In this document: positions 23,130-33,454 of the stretch, piece by piece
How the letters are laid out: the number at the start of each line of letters is the position of its first letter
Position numbering within the stretch: position 1 is the first letter of the stretch
Source of the DNA: Nymphaea colorata
Taxonomy: Eukaryota > Streptophyta > Magnoliopsida > Nymphaeales > Nymphaeaceae
Assembly (NCBI RefSeq): GCF_008831285.2
Contig: NC_045147.1
Span: 10,853,427 to 10,917,426 of the forward strand
Direction: 5' to 3'
Length of the DNA: 64,000 nt
Position numbers and translations under genes: made by a program
Notes under the pieces: generated by a model
What the model was told of the DNA's origin: nothing
What the model saw: the letters and a program-made list of their open reading frames with translations, nothing else
Databases searched by the model: none

Positions 23130-23515
23130 TGTTAGATAGTGGCCCTAAGCCCTATCCTGCTTTTCGTAACTGCAAGAGGGTACTCTGTAGTTTGGAGGTT
23201 ATAACAGGAAATTCATTTCAAAAATTGATTTCAAAATCAATGTCACTATTTACATTTTTACCATATTTTCCCCTGCCATAACCATAGCTGGGATTTGAGA
23301 AATCCTGAGAGGTGTACTATTAAACCCTAGCTTCTGTTCATCTAATGGTTGATCGTTGATTAATCAACCTGTGCCTCTCAAAAGCAAACCCACAAACCAA
23401 TTTCTCTCTTGCTTCTTCCCTTTTGCCACAGGTGCTGCTTCTTGACGCTACTGCTGAGAAGCTTACGGTGAGACACTACTACTGTTTCCGTTGCTATTGC
23501 ATAACTCAGGTACCA
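23130..23515 (+). repeat. copia-1 3' LTR
   Basis: 386 bp. Many substitutions and indels relative to the 5' LTR, indicating an old insertion. It carries an extra stretch near 23456-23500 that the 5' LTR lacks. Confidence 0.85.
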
Positions 23516-23547
23516 TCTTGTACTTTCCTAAGAATGAGGGAATCGAA

Positions 23548-23937
23548 ATATTATTTTGTACCTTAATTCTATTTAAGCCCAACAAACATTCTATCGTAGT
23601 GGATGATCTCATCTGTTCGTTGTGAATCCACATGTTCCAATAAGAAGTCTAGTTGGGGCTGCAGTTTGCAGCCCTTGCAGGCGGTCGGCTGGGCCCAAGA
23701 ATAGTAATGGGTCTCAATCCAAGCCAAACTCCTTATTGGGCCAGGCCAGCTGGCTGCCCTGCCCTATTGCTAAATACTTGGGAGAGGTAGATTCAATTTT
23801 TTTTTAATAAACATTGTCAAAGTAATGCCAGCATTTTATAATTATGATACTTATTTATTCTTTTTTTATTAAGAACAACATATCTCAACTGAAGCTAGAT
23901 ATGTAAGTCATGTTGGACAAGAAGTTTCATGAGCCAC
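23548..23937 (+). repeat. Decayed peroxidase spacer, segment 3
   Basis: A diverged copy of about 34670-34985, starting at ATTATTTTGTA and including GTTCGTTGTGAATCCAC and TTATTGGGCCAGGCCAGCTGG. It takes up the spacer where segment 2 breaks off at about 15655, so copia-1 and neighbouring DNA were inserted into this old spacer. Confidence 0.75.
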
Positions 23938-24024
23938 CATGGTTAATGACCAAAATTCCACTTTTGTCTTTCAAAAAGTTTCTTTTTTCTGTTTTAAAGG
24001 GAGCAATTTTGGTGATTAACCATG
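23938..24024. mobile_element. 87-bp hairpin, MITE-like
   Basis: Terminal inverted repeats of 20 bp with one mismatch (CATGGTTAATGACCAAAATT against CATGGTTAATCACCAAAATT) around an AT-rich loop. It sits exactly at the junction between the decayed spacer and the inverted copia-1 fragment. It could be a MITE or a structure involved in the rearrangement. Confidence 0.55.
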
Positions 24025-26088
24025 TTGTGCTTGAATTTATGTTAGGTATTACACCTTGCTATGCTAGAATCTTCATCATGTTGATGCTTACATGGCCTAA
24101 TCTTTCATGTCATAAGTTTGTACTCACACTCATTGCACAGTCAATATAAACATAACTGAAAACTTTATTCATTTCATTGACTTTGAAAATGCTGTGTTCT
24201 TTTACATATTTCCCATCAAACATAGTCCTCCTATGTTTTCCCACTATTACTTTTCCTAGAACAAAACGGACTACAAAACCATTTCCAATTAGAGCGGGCA
24301 CTGACACTAAGTTCCTCCTCATGAAGGGAATATACAAGACTTCAGTAAGAATGACATTTGTGCCCCCAACATTCAGTCAATATGACCCGACTCCCATGAC
24401 ATCACAGTATGAGTTGTTACCCATATAGACTTTTTGTATTTTCGAACTCAAGTTTTCCATACAAATCATGCCTTCTTTTGTTTATGCAATGTGATGTGTA
24501 GCTCTCGAATCGACCCCACCAACTAGTTAGATTTCCATCTAAGAACAAGCACTTTGACACAATGCAAATGACTTCTTTGTTGAAACCCTCTTGATTTCTC
24601 CTCTTGTTATAGGTGTCTTGACTCTTGTTGTCTTTCTGTTTGGAAATTTTGTCTTGCAGTTCTTCTTGATATGTCCAGCCTTTTCATATCTGTAGCATTT
24701 CACACTATAGTTCTTTGAGATTTCTGAGTACCTGTAAACTCGTTTCTAAACTTCCCATTGTTTTTCGATCTTGGCAAACTCTGAGGCTCCCACTCTTGAA
24801 GTCATTTCTAAGTTAATTTAATGGCAAGCAAAACAAAATACAATTAACTAGAAGCAACACTAAGAATATCACGTCAGGAAATCTCTAATAATATTCCAAA
24901 ACATTACTCAAAAGCAATAAGATCTCTTAATTTAAATTTTAGAACACAAATTCCCTCCTTTATTTTCAAATTTATTTTCAAAACTTTTATTTGCAATTTT
25001 AAATAAGGCTAAGGTACCAAGTCGGAATTGTACAAAACATCTCAGTTTTCTACCGAAATTGCAAAAATAAATTTATGAAAATCTCTTTCAGCAATTTTTT
25101 TTAATAACTTTGAGGGTATCACTACGAAATTTCGTATGAAATCTCTGGTTTTTGCTGAAATTAACTTTCACAAGCCTCTTTCTGAATTTTTTTTTTGTAA
25201 AAACGTTGCAGCATTAATTTTTGAAAAAAGCGACAACATTTTTGAAAAGTTTGTTAATAAGGTGGACTACTTTTGTAATTTTCAATTTATGATGTAAAAG
25301 CGATCCGACCCGAGATTTTTCATTTTTATGCTGGTCTTTCTCTCTCCTCCCGGGAGCTCCTCTCTCTTCTCGCAAGGGCACTGGTTCGGTTTTGTCCGGT
25401 GATGGTTCTTTCGCAGACTCTTCCGCTCCCGACCAACTGTTGTTGCCACCGCGTAATGTAGGACAAAGGATCTGCAAGTGAGACAACCGGCATTGCCACC
25501 GGCGAGAAGCAAACCCATGGTAGGACAGTTGAAAATCTAGGTCACTGTGAGGAGAAGAAACAATATTTGGGAAGGGATGAGCTCCATGCGAGGAGAAGGT
25601 CCAGCTTAGCAGCAGACCATGTCAGACTCTATGTTTTGTCTTTTGGGTTAACGCCGGAAAAAGGTAACAACAGTATTTGAGTCCACCAGAAAAAAAGGTG
25701 CAGGGGTGGACTCACCGGCTGCGACAGTGGGTGCCGGCAAGAAACAAAAAAAAAAACAAAGAAAAAACACTCCTTGCAAGGTATTTATGGGCAAAATAGA
25801 CGACGCTGCCGGTGAGGGTTTCTAAACTACGGCGATTAGAAACCCTCCAGTGAAGCGATTTAGAGAAAGGAAAATAAACACCTCTGTTAACTAGAACAAC
25901 ATGCGCAGGCTATAACTATTTTTTTGTTTCTTTCGTTACTGCAAGCTATTTATACTAGTATGCTTTCACAAATTCGAGATAGATTTTTTAATCTACGATG
26001 AACTGTTTATTCTAGCATGCTTCACACGTTCGAGATAGATTTTTAATCTAGCACAAACTGTTTATTCTAGCATGCTACATACATTCAG
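24025..26088 (-). mobile_element. Inverted partial copy of copia-1 (leader, gag, protease, pre-integrase)
   Basis: Minus-strand copy of about 17726-20388. Recognisable parts are the zinc knuckle relic CYRYEKAGHIKKNC, the protease region, and the MRRNLVSVPALI stretch at 24110-24337. The copy ends just after the pre-integrase motif at about 24030. It differs from the left arm by many substitutions and small indels. Confidence 0.85.
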
Positions 26089-26096
26089 AAGACGCT

Positions 26097-27060
26097 AGGC
26101 TTGAACACGATCCGAGCCGTGCCCGAGCTCGGCTCGACTGTTGTTTTGGTCAGCTCGAGCTCGGCTCGAACTCGAGTCGAGCTTTACAATGGTAGCTTCA
26201 GCTTGACTCGATCCACTGTGTTCGATTTCGAGACTGACTCGACCAACTCGTTTAACTTGATTAGTTGCGTCTTTCAGATGCCTTTGACGTGGAAGGTGAT
26301 GTCACTCGAACGATGGTTTGAGGGAGCAACTTTCTCCCTTGGTCTTCTTCACAGAGCCAGAACCAAGTGCCTCTTTGTGTGCCTTCTTCTCCAGAAAGGA
26401 GCTAGATTCAGGCGCTTCTTTCTCCTTCATTTTCTTCTTCTTCTCCAACACAAAACTAGAATCCTACACCTCTTTGTCCTGCTTCTTCTTCTTCACTGGA
26501 AGAGAGACTGAATCAGACGCTTTGTCTTCGTCCTCCTTATTCTCCGAATCAAGAACTTCTTTGAAGCCCAAGTTCCCACGACCGCCCATCAGAACAACCC
26601 CATTTGTGCTACCATGCATGGTCTGACCACTTGACTTTGGAGGCAGCAAGAGGAGAGCAAAGAAGAATATGAAATGGAAGAAGCGCACAACACCCATCTT
26701 AGTCTGAGAATCAGTTTCAATCTTCTCAGCCTCGGATCTCAAAGAAACAAAGAAACTACAACAAAAATGACTTGAAGACGAAAGGATGGGTTCCTTCAAG
26801 TGAAACCCTCACTCGAGTGAAACCCTTGCTCGAGCATAAATCATTGGGTTTTTGAGATCCCCTCTCGTTTGAGGGAGAGAGGGCTTCAGAAACTTTGTTG
26901 TCTATGATTTAGAGAGAGAGAGAGAGAGAGAGAGAAGGAGGGAAGAGTACCATTGCTGCAGGGTTGCCTTCAGTTCCACCGATCGCCAAAAGAAGGAAGA
27001 GAGTGAAGAGAGAGAAAAAAAGACCAAAAATGAAGTTGATTGAATAAGGAAAACAATAAA
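26097..27060 (-). mobile_element. hAT2, copy 2 (inverted, one end lost)
   Basis: Inverted copy of about 16740-17717. The retained end has the flank GAAGACGC (26089-26096), the complement of the left-arm target duplication. The other terminus, about 180 bp, is missing together with everything between it and about 15430 of the left arm. It contains a (GA)n tract near 26910-26935. Confidence 0.8.
26464..26697 (-). CDS. Secreted-peptide-like ORF captured in hAT2, copy 2
   Basis: 77 codons starting MGVVRFFHFIFFFALLLL, a typical signal-peptide profile, followed by SSGQTMHGSTNG and a charged, lysine/glutamate-rich tail ending in KKKKQDKEV. An in-frame upstream ATG gives 111 codons (26464-26799). 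It is the longer counterpart of the broken ORF at 17132-17239. I do not recognise the family. It lies inside a transposon, so it may be a captured gene fragment, with no evidence of expression. Confidence 0.3.
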   Translation of the reverse strand: MGVVRFFHFIFFFALLLLPPKSSGQTMHGSTNGVVLMGGRGNLGFKEVLDSENKEDEDKASDSVSLPVKKKKQDKEV

Positions 27061-27089
27061 ACTATCTCTATCTCTCTTCCTTTCTCTAA

Positions 27090-29567
27090 GGGCCAGTTTG
27101 ATGGCAGGGAAGAATTTAACATGGTAAATTTTTCTGGAAAAATTTAAAGGATGAAATTTCTCCCTCTTCCAATCTGAGTCCTTGTTTGATGCACAAGAAG
27201 AATTTAACCTGGTGAATTTAACCATGTTTGATGCACAGAGTAGTTTTTTACAGGATAAAATTAACCCTGTATGATGCATATGGTAGAAAAATTGAGAGAC
27301 TTTTTCAGAACAGTTAGTAGTTGTTTTTTTCCTTCTCCTCCCCAATTTGATAATCAGGTTGTACACATCTTATATATCAGAAACTATGTGTCCCCAGTCT
27401 ACCAACATTACAAGGAGGGTATGTGCCCCCGTGGGCAGCAGCAAATCAACTGATGAGCCATAAATAGTACTAAAAAAATTGAGAAGATTAAAAATTCACA
27501 AGAGAAAAAGAATGAGGGAGTACTCAAGGCATTCTATCTAGCCAACAAGCAAAATCAGATCAATCATATTTACAATTTAACTAAAAAATCCAAACTGGTT
27601 TAATGCTTCAACTGTCTAACATTAATTAGCAATCTGTTTTCAACTTTTCTTTTTCATTTTACTATGTACTGGTCTCCCCTTATCTTAGATTTCTAGCTCT
27701 GGCTGCTGCAAAAGCCACGAACAACTGAATATTTGTTCTTTCTGAATTTCCTTACCTGCTACTTATCAAACACAGTTTAAGCATATGATGTTGCTAACCA
27801 ATAATTAGATATTCGTTTGAGAATCTTTATATCCATAAAGAGAATAGACCAACCAAGCATAACATGTTCTCCCAAACAGCCACAGATTATAGAACAAGTT
27901 AGCTAACAGGAGATTAAATGGATGCAACTACAGAAAGGATTAAGCTTATGTAGCCCACAGAAAGGATTCAACAATTATATGCCTTTAGGCAAAATCACCT
28001 CCCAGAATTGGTAGTCTTGAAGAATATCACTCAAATGCAGCAGGAAAGCAAAGATGAAAATCTCATTCACCTCACATGGAATTAAGTAAACCACACATTT
28101 TTTTTTCTATTGTTACTTTCATCTCCTACCTATATATTGGTTCTCAAAATTGTGGCCATCAACATCTGCATTTGAGCATCTCTGCATAATCATTTACTCA
28201 TCTGTGTTTACATTTCTTCCATTTACTTCTCAGCTTCACGTTTATTTTGTTCTTGTCAATTTTTTTTCTATTGTTGGAACTTGGAAGTGCCCAACGTTTT
28301 CATGAGAACTAGCATCACCAAAAAGAAAGAAAAAAGGACCTGAGACATACGTCTGAGATTATGGTTCTCGATACATATACATGATATTTCTTCAAATATG
28401 AGCCTCCTTACAGGCTTCAACAATAGAATCACAAGAACATTCATTTGACGACTACTGAGAAAATTGAAAATCAGTTTCTCATCATACTTGGTTCTTTCCC
28501 TATAACTAAATATTTGGTATAGGGAAATAATACAGTCAACAAGATACACATTTCAACAAGATTGGAAAAGGAATTATACTCTAAAATAAACACCGATGTT
28601 GGAACGATGTTACGACCCCGTCCACCATACTGCATCCCCAAACCTATCTAGCCTACTCCCTAACATAGTCAAATAAACAGCAAACACTATGTCAATGCAA
28701 ACAGAGAATACAGCAAAAGGATTCCAGACCAGAAAACAAGAAGGTGCACGTCGATCTTTTCGTATAATAAAAAACAAGACAAGAAAGAGAGAAGAGCCTA
28801 CTCGAGAGCTTCGCGACTTTGTTACGGGGTGAGCTTTGCCGAGAAGCCGCTAGCGGCAGTTGAGTAGCTGTATATAAGAGCAGCCATCACGGCCTCTTCA
28901 CTGCGTTCAACTGTGTTCATTCGTGGAAAAAGAACATAAAGAATAGAAAAAGAAAAGCATCAGAAAGGGAAAAACACCGATCAAAAAATGAGAAGAGGAG
29001 GAAACGCAGCAAGAGAAGGAGGAAGCACAGCAAAGAGGAAAGTTGCAGCAACAGAGGAGGAAACGTAGGAAGTGAAGAGGAGACGCAGCAACAGTTCAGA
29101 GACCTGTGCAGTGAAGGTGAGGAAGAAAACCGCGACAGAGGAGGAGACATTGCAACAACAGAAGGACACGCAGACTTGTGGAACGAGAGAGGAGCAGAAG
29201 ACCGTCGATTGCGAGGGAGGAGGAGAAGCAGACCGGTGGAGTGCAGCGAGTGAGAGGCCCTTCCGTCGAGTGCGAGGGAGAAGGAGACGCAGACCTGTGG
29301 AGTGCAGCGAGAGAGGAGCCCTTCCTGCGAGGGTGTAGCGAGAGAGAAGAGGGGAAAAGAGGTAACGAATCTCAAAAATGTCTCCACCAAAAAGTCGGTC
29401 CTGTGAGGACCGACTTTTTCAAGGGCAAAATTTCACCCGATGACAAAGTAAATTTCGGGTGAAATTTCGCTGTGTTTGTTGCGAAGAAGGGTGAACGGGT
29501 GAAATTTCACCCTTCCGTACGATTTTCAACAGATGCACAGGATTTTTCCTATGCATCAAACGGGCCC
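27090..29567. mobile_element. PIF/Harbinger-like nonautonomous element
   Basis: 2,478 bp. Imperfect terminal inverted repeats: GGGCCAGTTTGATGGCAGGG at the left and, on the other strand, GGGCCCGTTTGATGCATAGG at the right. A 3-bp TAA target duplication (27087-27089 and 29568-29570) is characteristic of PIF/Harbinger. Joining the flanks recreates the uninterrupted sequence seen in the left arm near 15400. No transposase ORF is recognisable. The right part (28.9-29.35 kb) is purine-rich with low-complexity ORFs. It is absent from the left arm, so it inserted after the inverted duplication. Confidence 0.88.
29389..29419. repeat. Perfect 13-bp hairpin in the Harbinger-like element
   Basis: AAAAAGTCGGTCC, a 5-base loop, then GGACCGACTTTTT. 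It is followed by two further inverted motifs built on GGGTGAAATTT (about 29427-29510), so the right subterminal region could fold into a series of hairpins. Confidence 0.8.
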
Positions 29568-29641
29568 TAAGAAAAGGTCAAGGTCAGAATCCGAACTGCC
29601 ACAAAAAAGTTGTGAATTTATTGATAAATTCTGACTATGAA

Positions 29642-30601
29642 TAGGGCTGGGCATCAGGCCGGGCCGGCCCGGCCTGAAAAACATGACTAAATCGAAGCCC
29701 GTTAAGGCCATCGGGTCAGCCCGTTAAGGCCATCTGGTTGTTTCTAACCGGGCCGGGCAGACCTTTGACATATCAGGCCTCGGGCTTGAGTTGATGCCTG
29801 AGGCCCGGCCCAGCCTGATTACTTGTCGACGAAGCTCTTGGAATTCCTAATTAAGGCCAAGGATCAGAGTCTTGGTGAAGTGGAAAGCCGAGGGCTTAAT
29901 GTCTCTCTCTAACTGAGGTCTGTCAAAATCAATGACGGTGGTAGTCATCCTCCGCGGCAGTGGCCGGAAGAAGAAGGCGCTCGATTTGAAAGACGATTGG
30001 AGGCCGAAGGAAGCCTGGTTTTCCAAAGTTGATGGGGATGGGAGAGGACACACCTTATGGCGACCCACTTACGGAGAAAACTTCCCACCATTATCGTCGC
30101 GTACTAGTTTGGCATACAGAGAGGTGGAGGCGTTGGTGGTTCCAATGGCAGCAACGTCTTCACTGTATTGGGTTTATGCTTATTTTGTTGGAGCTGCAAA
30201 ATTCGAGTTTCAGGTTCTTCTGTAGGACAAAGGAATTTGTGGTTACAAATCACTCCTACTTTTGTCTCCGAGCCATGACGATTCGAAGGCAGTGTGGTAA
30301 AAATTCAAAACCACCATTGCCATTGTCGTCGCCTCCCCTGTTGCCATCAATGTTAAAGTTGAAACAGTCAAGACGAAACCCTAACTTAACTTACCTCTTT
30401 TGAAAAAAAAATATTTTTTTTAGTTACCGGGCTTCTCGGGCCCTCACGGTATACAGTTTCAAGCCCAAACCCGACCCGTTGAAATACCTGGCCAGAGTGG
30501 GCCCGACAACACCAGCCCGTTAAGCCATTTTCTGATACCCGAGCCCGAGTCGGGTGGGGTACCGGGTACTCGGTGCTGGCCCGGCCCGGTGCCCAGGCTT
30601 A
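29642..30601. mobile_element. hAT1, copy 2 (inverted, right arm)
   Basis: 960 bp, inverted counterpart of 14230-15330. The ends are TAGGGCTGGGCATCAGGCC and TAAGCCTGGGCACCGGGCC (other strand). The flanks ACTATGAA and ACTCTCAA match at 6/8. The captured stretch with MTTTVIDFDRPQLERDIK is kept on the minus strand (about 29847-29950). Confidence 0.8.
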
Positions 30602-31243
30602 ACTCTCAATCTACAAAGTGTAATACAATGAAAATGTTTGACTTAGAAACATGCTCAAGCTTGTTCCTCCATTTCCTACTTTTGGTCCTGATGTTTGGGC
30701 TGCTTCGGGATTTAGGTGAACTTATGGTTACTTCATCCAACTCAATAGTAGTACTTGCCACCGTTTGTGGAGATTGAAAGAGCAATGCCCATAGAAGTTA
30801 AAATAATGACCAAGCTTTTTCCAGCCAATCAGCTCAACTAGATATGCTACGCGTTTGAAGACAAAACTGAAAAGAAGTTTAACTTAAAATATTGTGTTCG
30901 GTCAATCAATCGTGGAGGCTCTTAACCAAGTCTAATTTTTTATGAAAGAAACTTGTAAGCAACAAATTAAAGCTAATGTTTAGAGAATTTCCACAATAAG
31001 CTTCATTCATGAGCATACTTCCAAAAGCAAATTAAATCTTCCCTCCCTTGCTTTCTACCGTGGCCAAATCCGTCGTTCTTTTAATCTGCACATCAGAACG
31101 CGTTGATCAATCGTGAGTACATCCTTCTGACATCACCGAAAGAATTAAACTTACTAACTTACAGAATTGGCGGCTACCAAATAGAATTACATAACAACCC
31201 GAATCTATGCTCAGAATCTCTTTCTTTCTCTCTCTCTGTCTCC
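30602..31243 (+). repeat. Decayed peroxidase spacer (right arm)
   Basis: Inverted copy of about 13607-14229, itself a diverged relative of the functional spacers. No coding sequence remains. Confidence 0.75.
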
Positions 31244-32019
31244 ATGAAAGCTTACTTTTAGTTGACTTGACGGTGAAGAAGCTTTTCATCGGTGTTTGAG
31301 GGAAAACGCCTTTGAAAACAAGTCTTCAACGACAAGTGCTACAAGAAGAAGTTAAGATTCAGTTTTTATCAACGCCTAGTGTGCAAACGTCAGTAAAAAT
31401 TAACTGTTATATATTCATGCTCGCGTCAGTGAAAGTGTTTTCCAGAGAACCATTGTTGTTTATTTATTATGCTGGTATTGGAGTCTTCTTGGATACTTGA
31501 TGTGTTTGTTGCAGCAGAATTTCTACATTTTTTAGCATATACTAGAGACCACGAGTACCAAATTTCCCACCAAAGCTTGTGAGTTTTGTGCTCCTCCATC
31601 AGCAATTGATAGTTTCCAGATATCTGATTTCCCAATCCAAATTCTGTTTCTACATTTATGTGGGAATATGAATCCTAATTTCGAACTGAAATGTACTTTG
31701 CTAAGAAATATATTTATTGATATGCTTCATGAGGATGTGCTTGATAATTGATATTAATTGTTTTGAGTGTCCATGTGTTTGTCGGAGTTTCGCCAGTCCT
31801 GGCAAATATGTGTATTGTGACAGTTTAATGATGATTGGTCTGTAATGTTGTTGTGATACCAACTGATGAAATGTGTGGCAGTTTATTGTGTAATGAGACA
31901 TATTTATTAATCTGTTTAGTTAATGATGTGAGTTGTTATTGGTATTGATGTGCCTAACGAATGTGAGAGCAACGAGAGCAATATATAGTCTATCAAATAA
32001 GCACAAGTTTTAGCTTTTC
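31244..32019. other. Downstream flank of gene 5
   Basis: No gene. 31244-31414 is the inverted copy of the possible transposon remnant at 13436-13606. 31415-32010 is the nearly identical inverted copy of the flank behind gene 4. Confidence 0.6.
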
Positions 32020-32025
32020 TTTATT
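32020..32025 (-). terminator. Poly(A) signal AATAAA of gene 5
   Basis: AATAAA on the minus strand in the conserved 3' UTR, 137 bp after the stop codon. Confidence 0.7.
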
Positions 32026-32161
32026 GAATAATAACTACAACGAATGGAAGGTTGGGCCACACGAACAGTTGAATTGACATTTCCGGCCACCGTATAACAA
32101 CTATAAACAATTAAACCAATTGAATGAATAAATCAACCGCCAAGGACCTGTTTTTACGGCC

Positions 32162-33327
32162 TTAATTAACAACCATACAAGACTTCCTGATCTCCCCTTC
32201 ATATCCAGTCAACACGTCTATCGAGCCCATCCGCACCATCGCTGCAGAGAACTTGTGAGCCCACATTGAACCTTGGTTCACGTTTTGGTTCACCATCCTG
32301 GCCGTGTCTGCCCTTTCTGTCAGTGCTTGGTCCGATGTGAGCAGCCCTCGCTGGTACTTGAGGTTCACGTAATACTTGTTGTCCAGCCTATTTGGTGTCA
32401 CTGGGTCCAAAGCCACCGTTGCATCCTGGGACGACGACTCCGGATCCGGGCACTTTGTCCTCAGGTAGCGCACATACTTGGGGTCCATGGATGGGTCGGC
32501 AGCACCGGTCGAGTTGTTGAAGCCATAAAGCCGATCGGAAAACGATGAGCAGTGAGACACACCCAAGGTGTGTGCACCAGATAGAGTGACCATGTCTTCA
32601 AGAGAATGCCCCTTGGCTGCAAACTTCTCTTCCAGTTCGTCCACATTAGAGGTTGGTAAGGGCAGGTTATCGAGCACCTCAGACTCCTTAGATACACGTC
32701 CGTCACGCCGTCCGGCAGGTACAGAGTAGTAGAAACCGCCGGTCATGTGAACGGCATCCCGAGCAGCAAAGGCAAGAACGTCGGCGCAGGACACCAGTTG
32801 AGGGCATTCTGATTCCAACACGGCTTTGGCCTCATCAATGATCTCGAACCCGCGGAGGCTGGGGTTGTTTGCAAGCGAGTCTTTCTCAGCCTTGTTCCCA
32901 GTAGTCGAGTCGAGGAGAACAGAACCATCGCAACCCTGTCATTTTTTAGTAATAATCTTCATTTGTTATAAATCACCAGCAAAGCAGCTCACTAGCTGCG
33001 ATTCGTATCAAAATGTATACCCAAAGATGCAATTCAAAGAAGCTAGGAGGAAGAGAAGTAAGTGCCTAGTACCCTAACAAAGCAGTCGTGGAAATGCATC
33101 CGGATCAATCCAGCAGCCATTCCTGGATTGCGGGCAACGGCCTTTGCTACTATCCTCTGCACCACTACCTCTGCTGATGGGCAGCTGTGCCTGTAGTAGC
33201 CGACGCTCAGTGAGCTACCATGATCGGCCTCGACGCCAGCAACTATTCCTATGAGCAGGCAGAAAATGAGTGCCAAGCTTCGAAGCAAAGAGAGATTGCA
33301 TTGGCAGAAGTGCTGGTAGGTAGCCAT
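32162..33327 (-). CDS. Class III secretory peroxidase, gene 5 (beta)
   Basis: Minus strand, exons 33073-33327 and 32162-32935, 137-bp phase-0 intron, 342 aa. Inverted counterpart of gene 4. It has a signal peptide, distal Arg76/His80, proximal His207, eight cysteines and an NST sequon at 226. It differs from genes 2 and 4 by NNPSLRGF instead of NNPSQRGF and by IRKSC instead of IRKYC, the states seen in the alpha copies. It diverges from gene 6 through spacer C. Confidence 0.95.
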
Positions 33328-33446
33328 ATTGTCTATGGAAGAAACGGTATGTACGAGAAAGGCTAATTGGTAAGTAGCAGGTGCTCGCAGAATAGTGGAT
33401 ATGAGCTACGGAGTTGTGTGTGTCAAATGGGGGCGTAGATGGTGGG

Positions 33447-33454
33447 TATTTATA
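33447..33454 (-). promoter_or_regulatory. TATA box of gene 5
   Basis: TATAAATA on the minus strand, 120 bp upstream of the ATG, as in genes 2 and 4. Confidence 0.75.

Larger units (their letters stand above)
16022..23515 (+). mobile_element. copia-1: degenerate Ty1/copia LTR retrotransposon
   Basis: 7,494 bp including a nested hAT2. The LTRs at both ends begin TGTT(G/A)GATAGTGGCC and end CTCAGGTACCA. A tRNA-Met-type primer site and a purine tract lie in the expected places. The domain order gag, protease, integrase, reverse transcriptase, RNase H is that of the copia group. Many stops and frameshifts show it is long dead. No clear 5-bp target duplication is left. Its first half is also present inverted in the right arm. 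Confidence 0.9.

Noticed and set aside
28917-29390. 157-codon serine/leucine-rich ORF in the Harbinger-like element
   Set aside because: It is produced by purine-rich low-complexity sequence and has no transposase motif.
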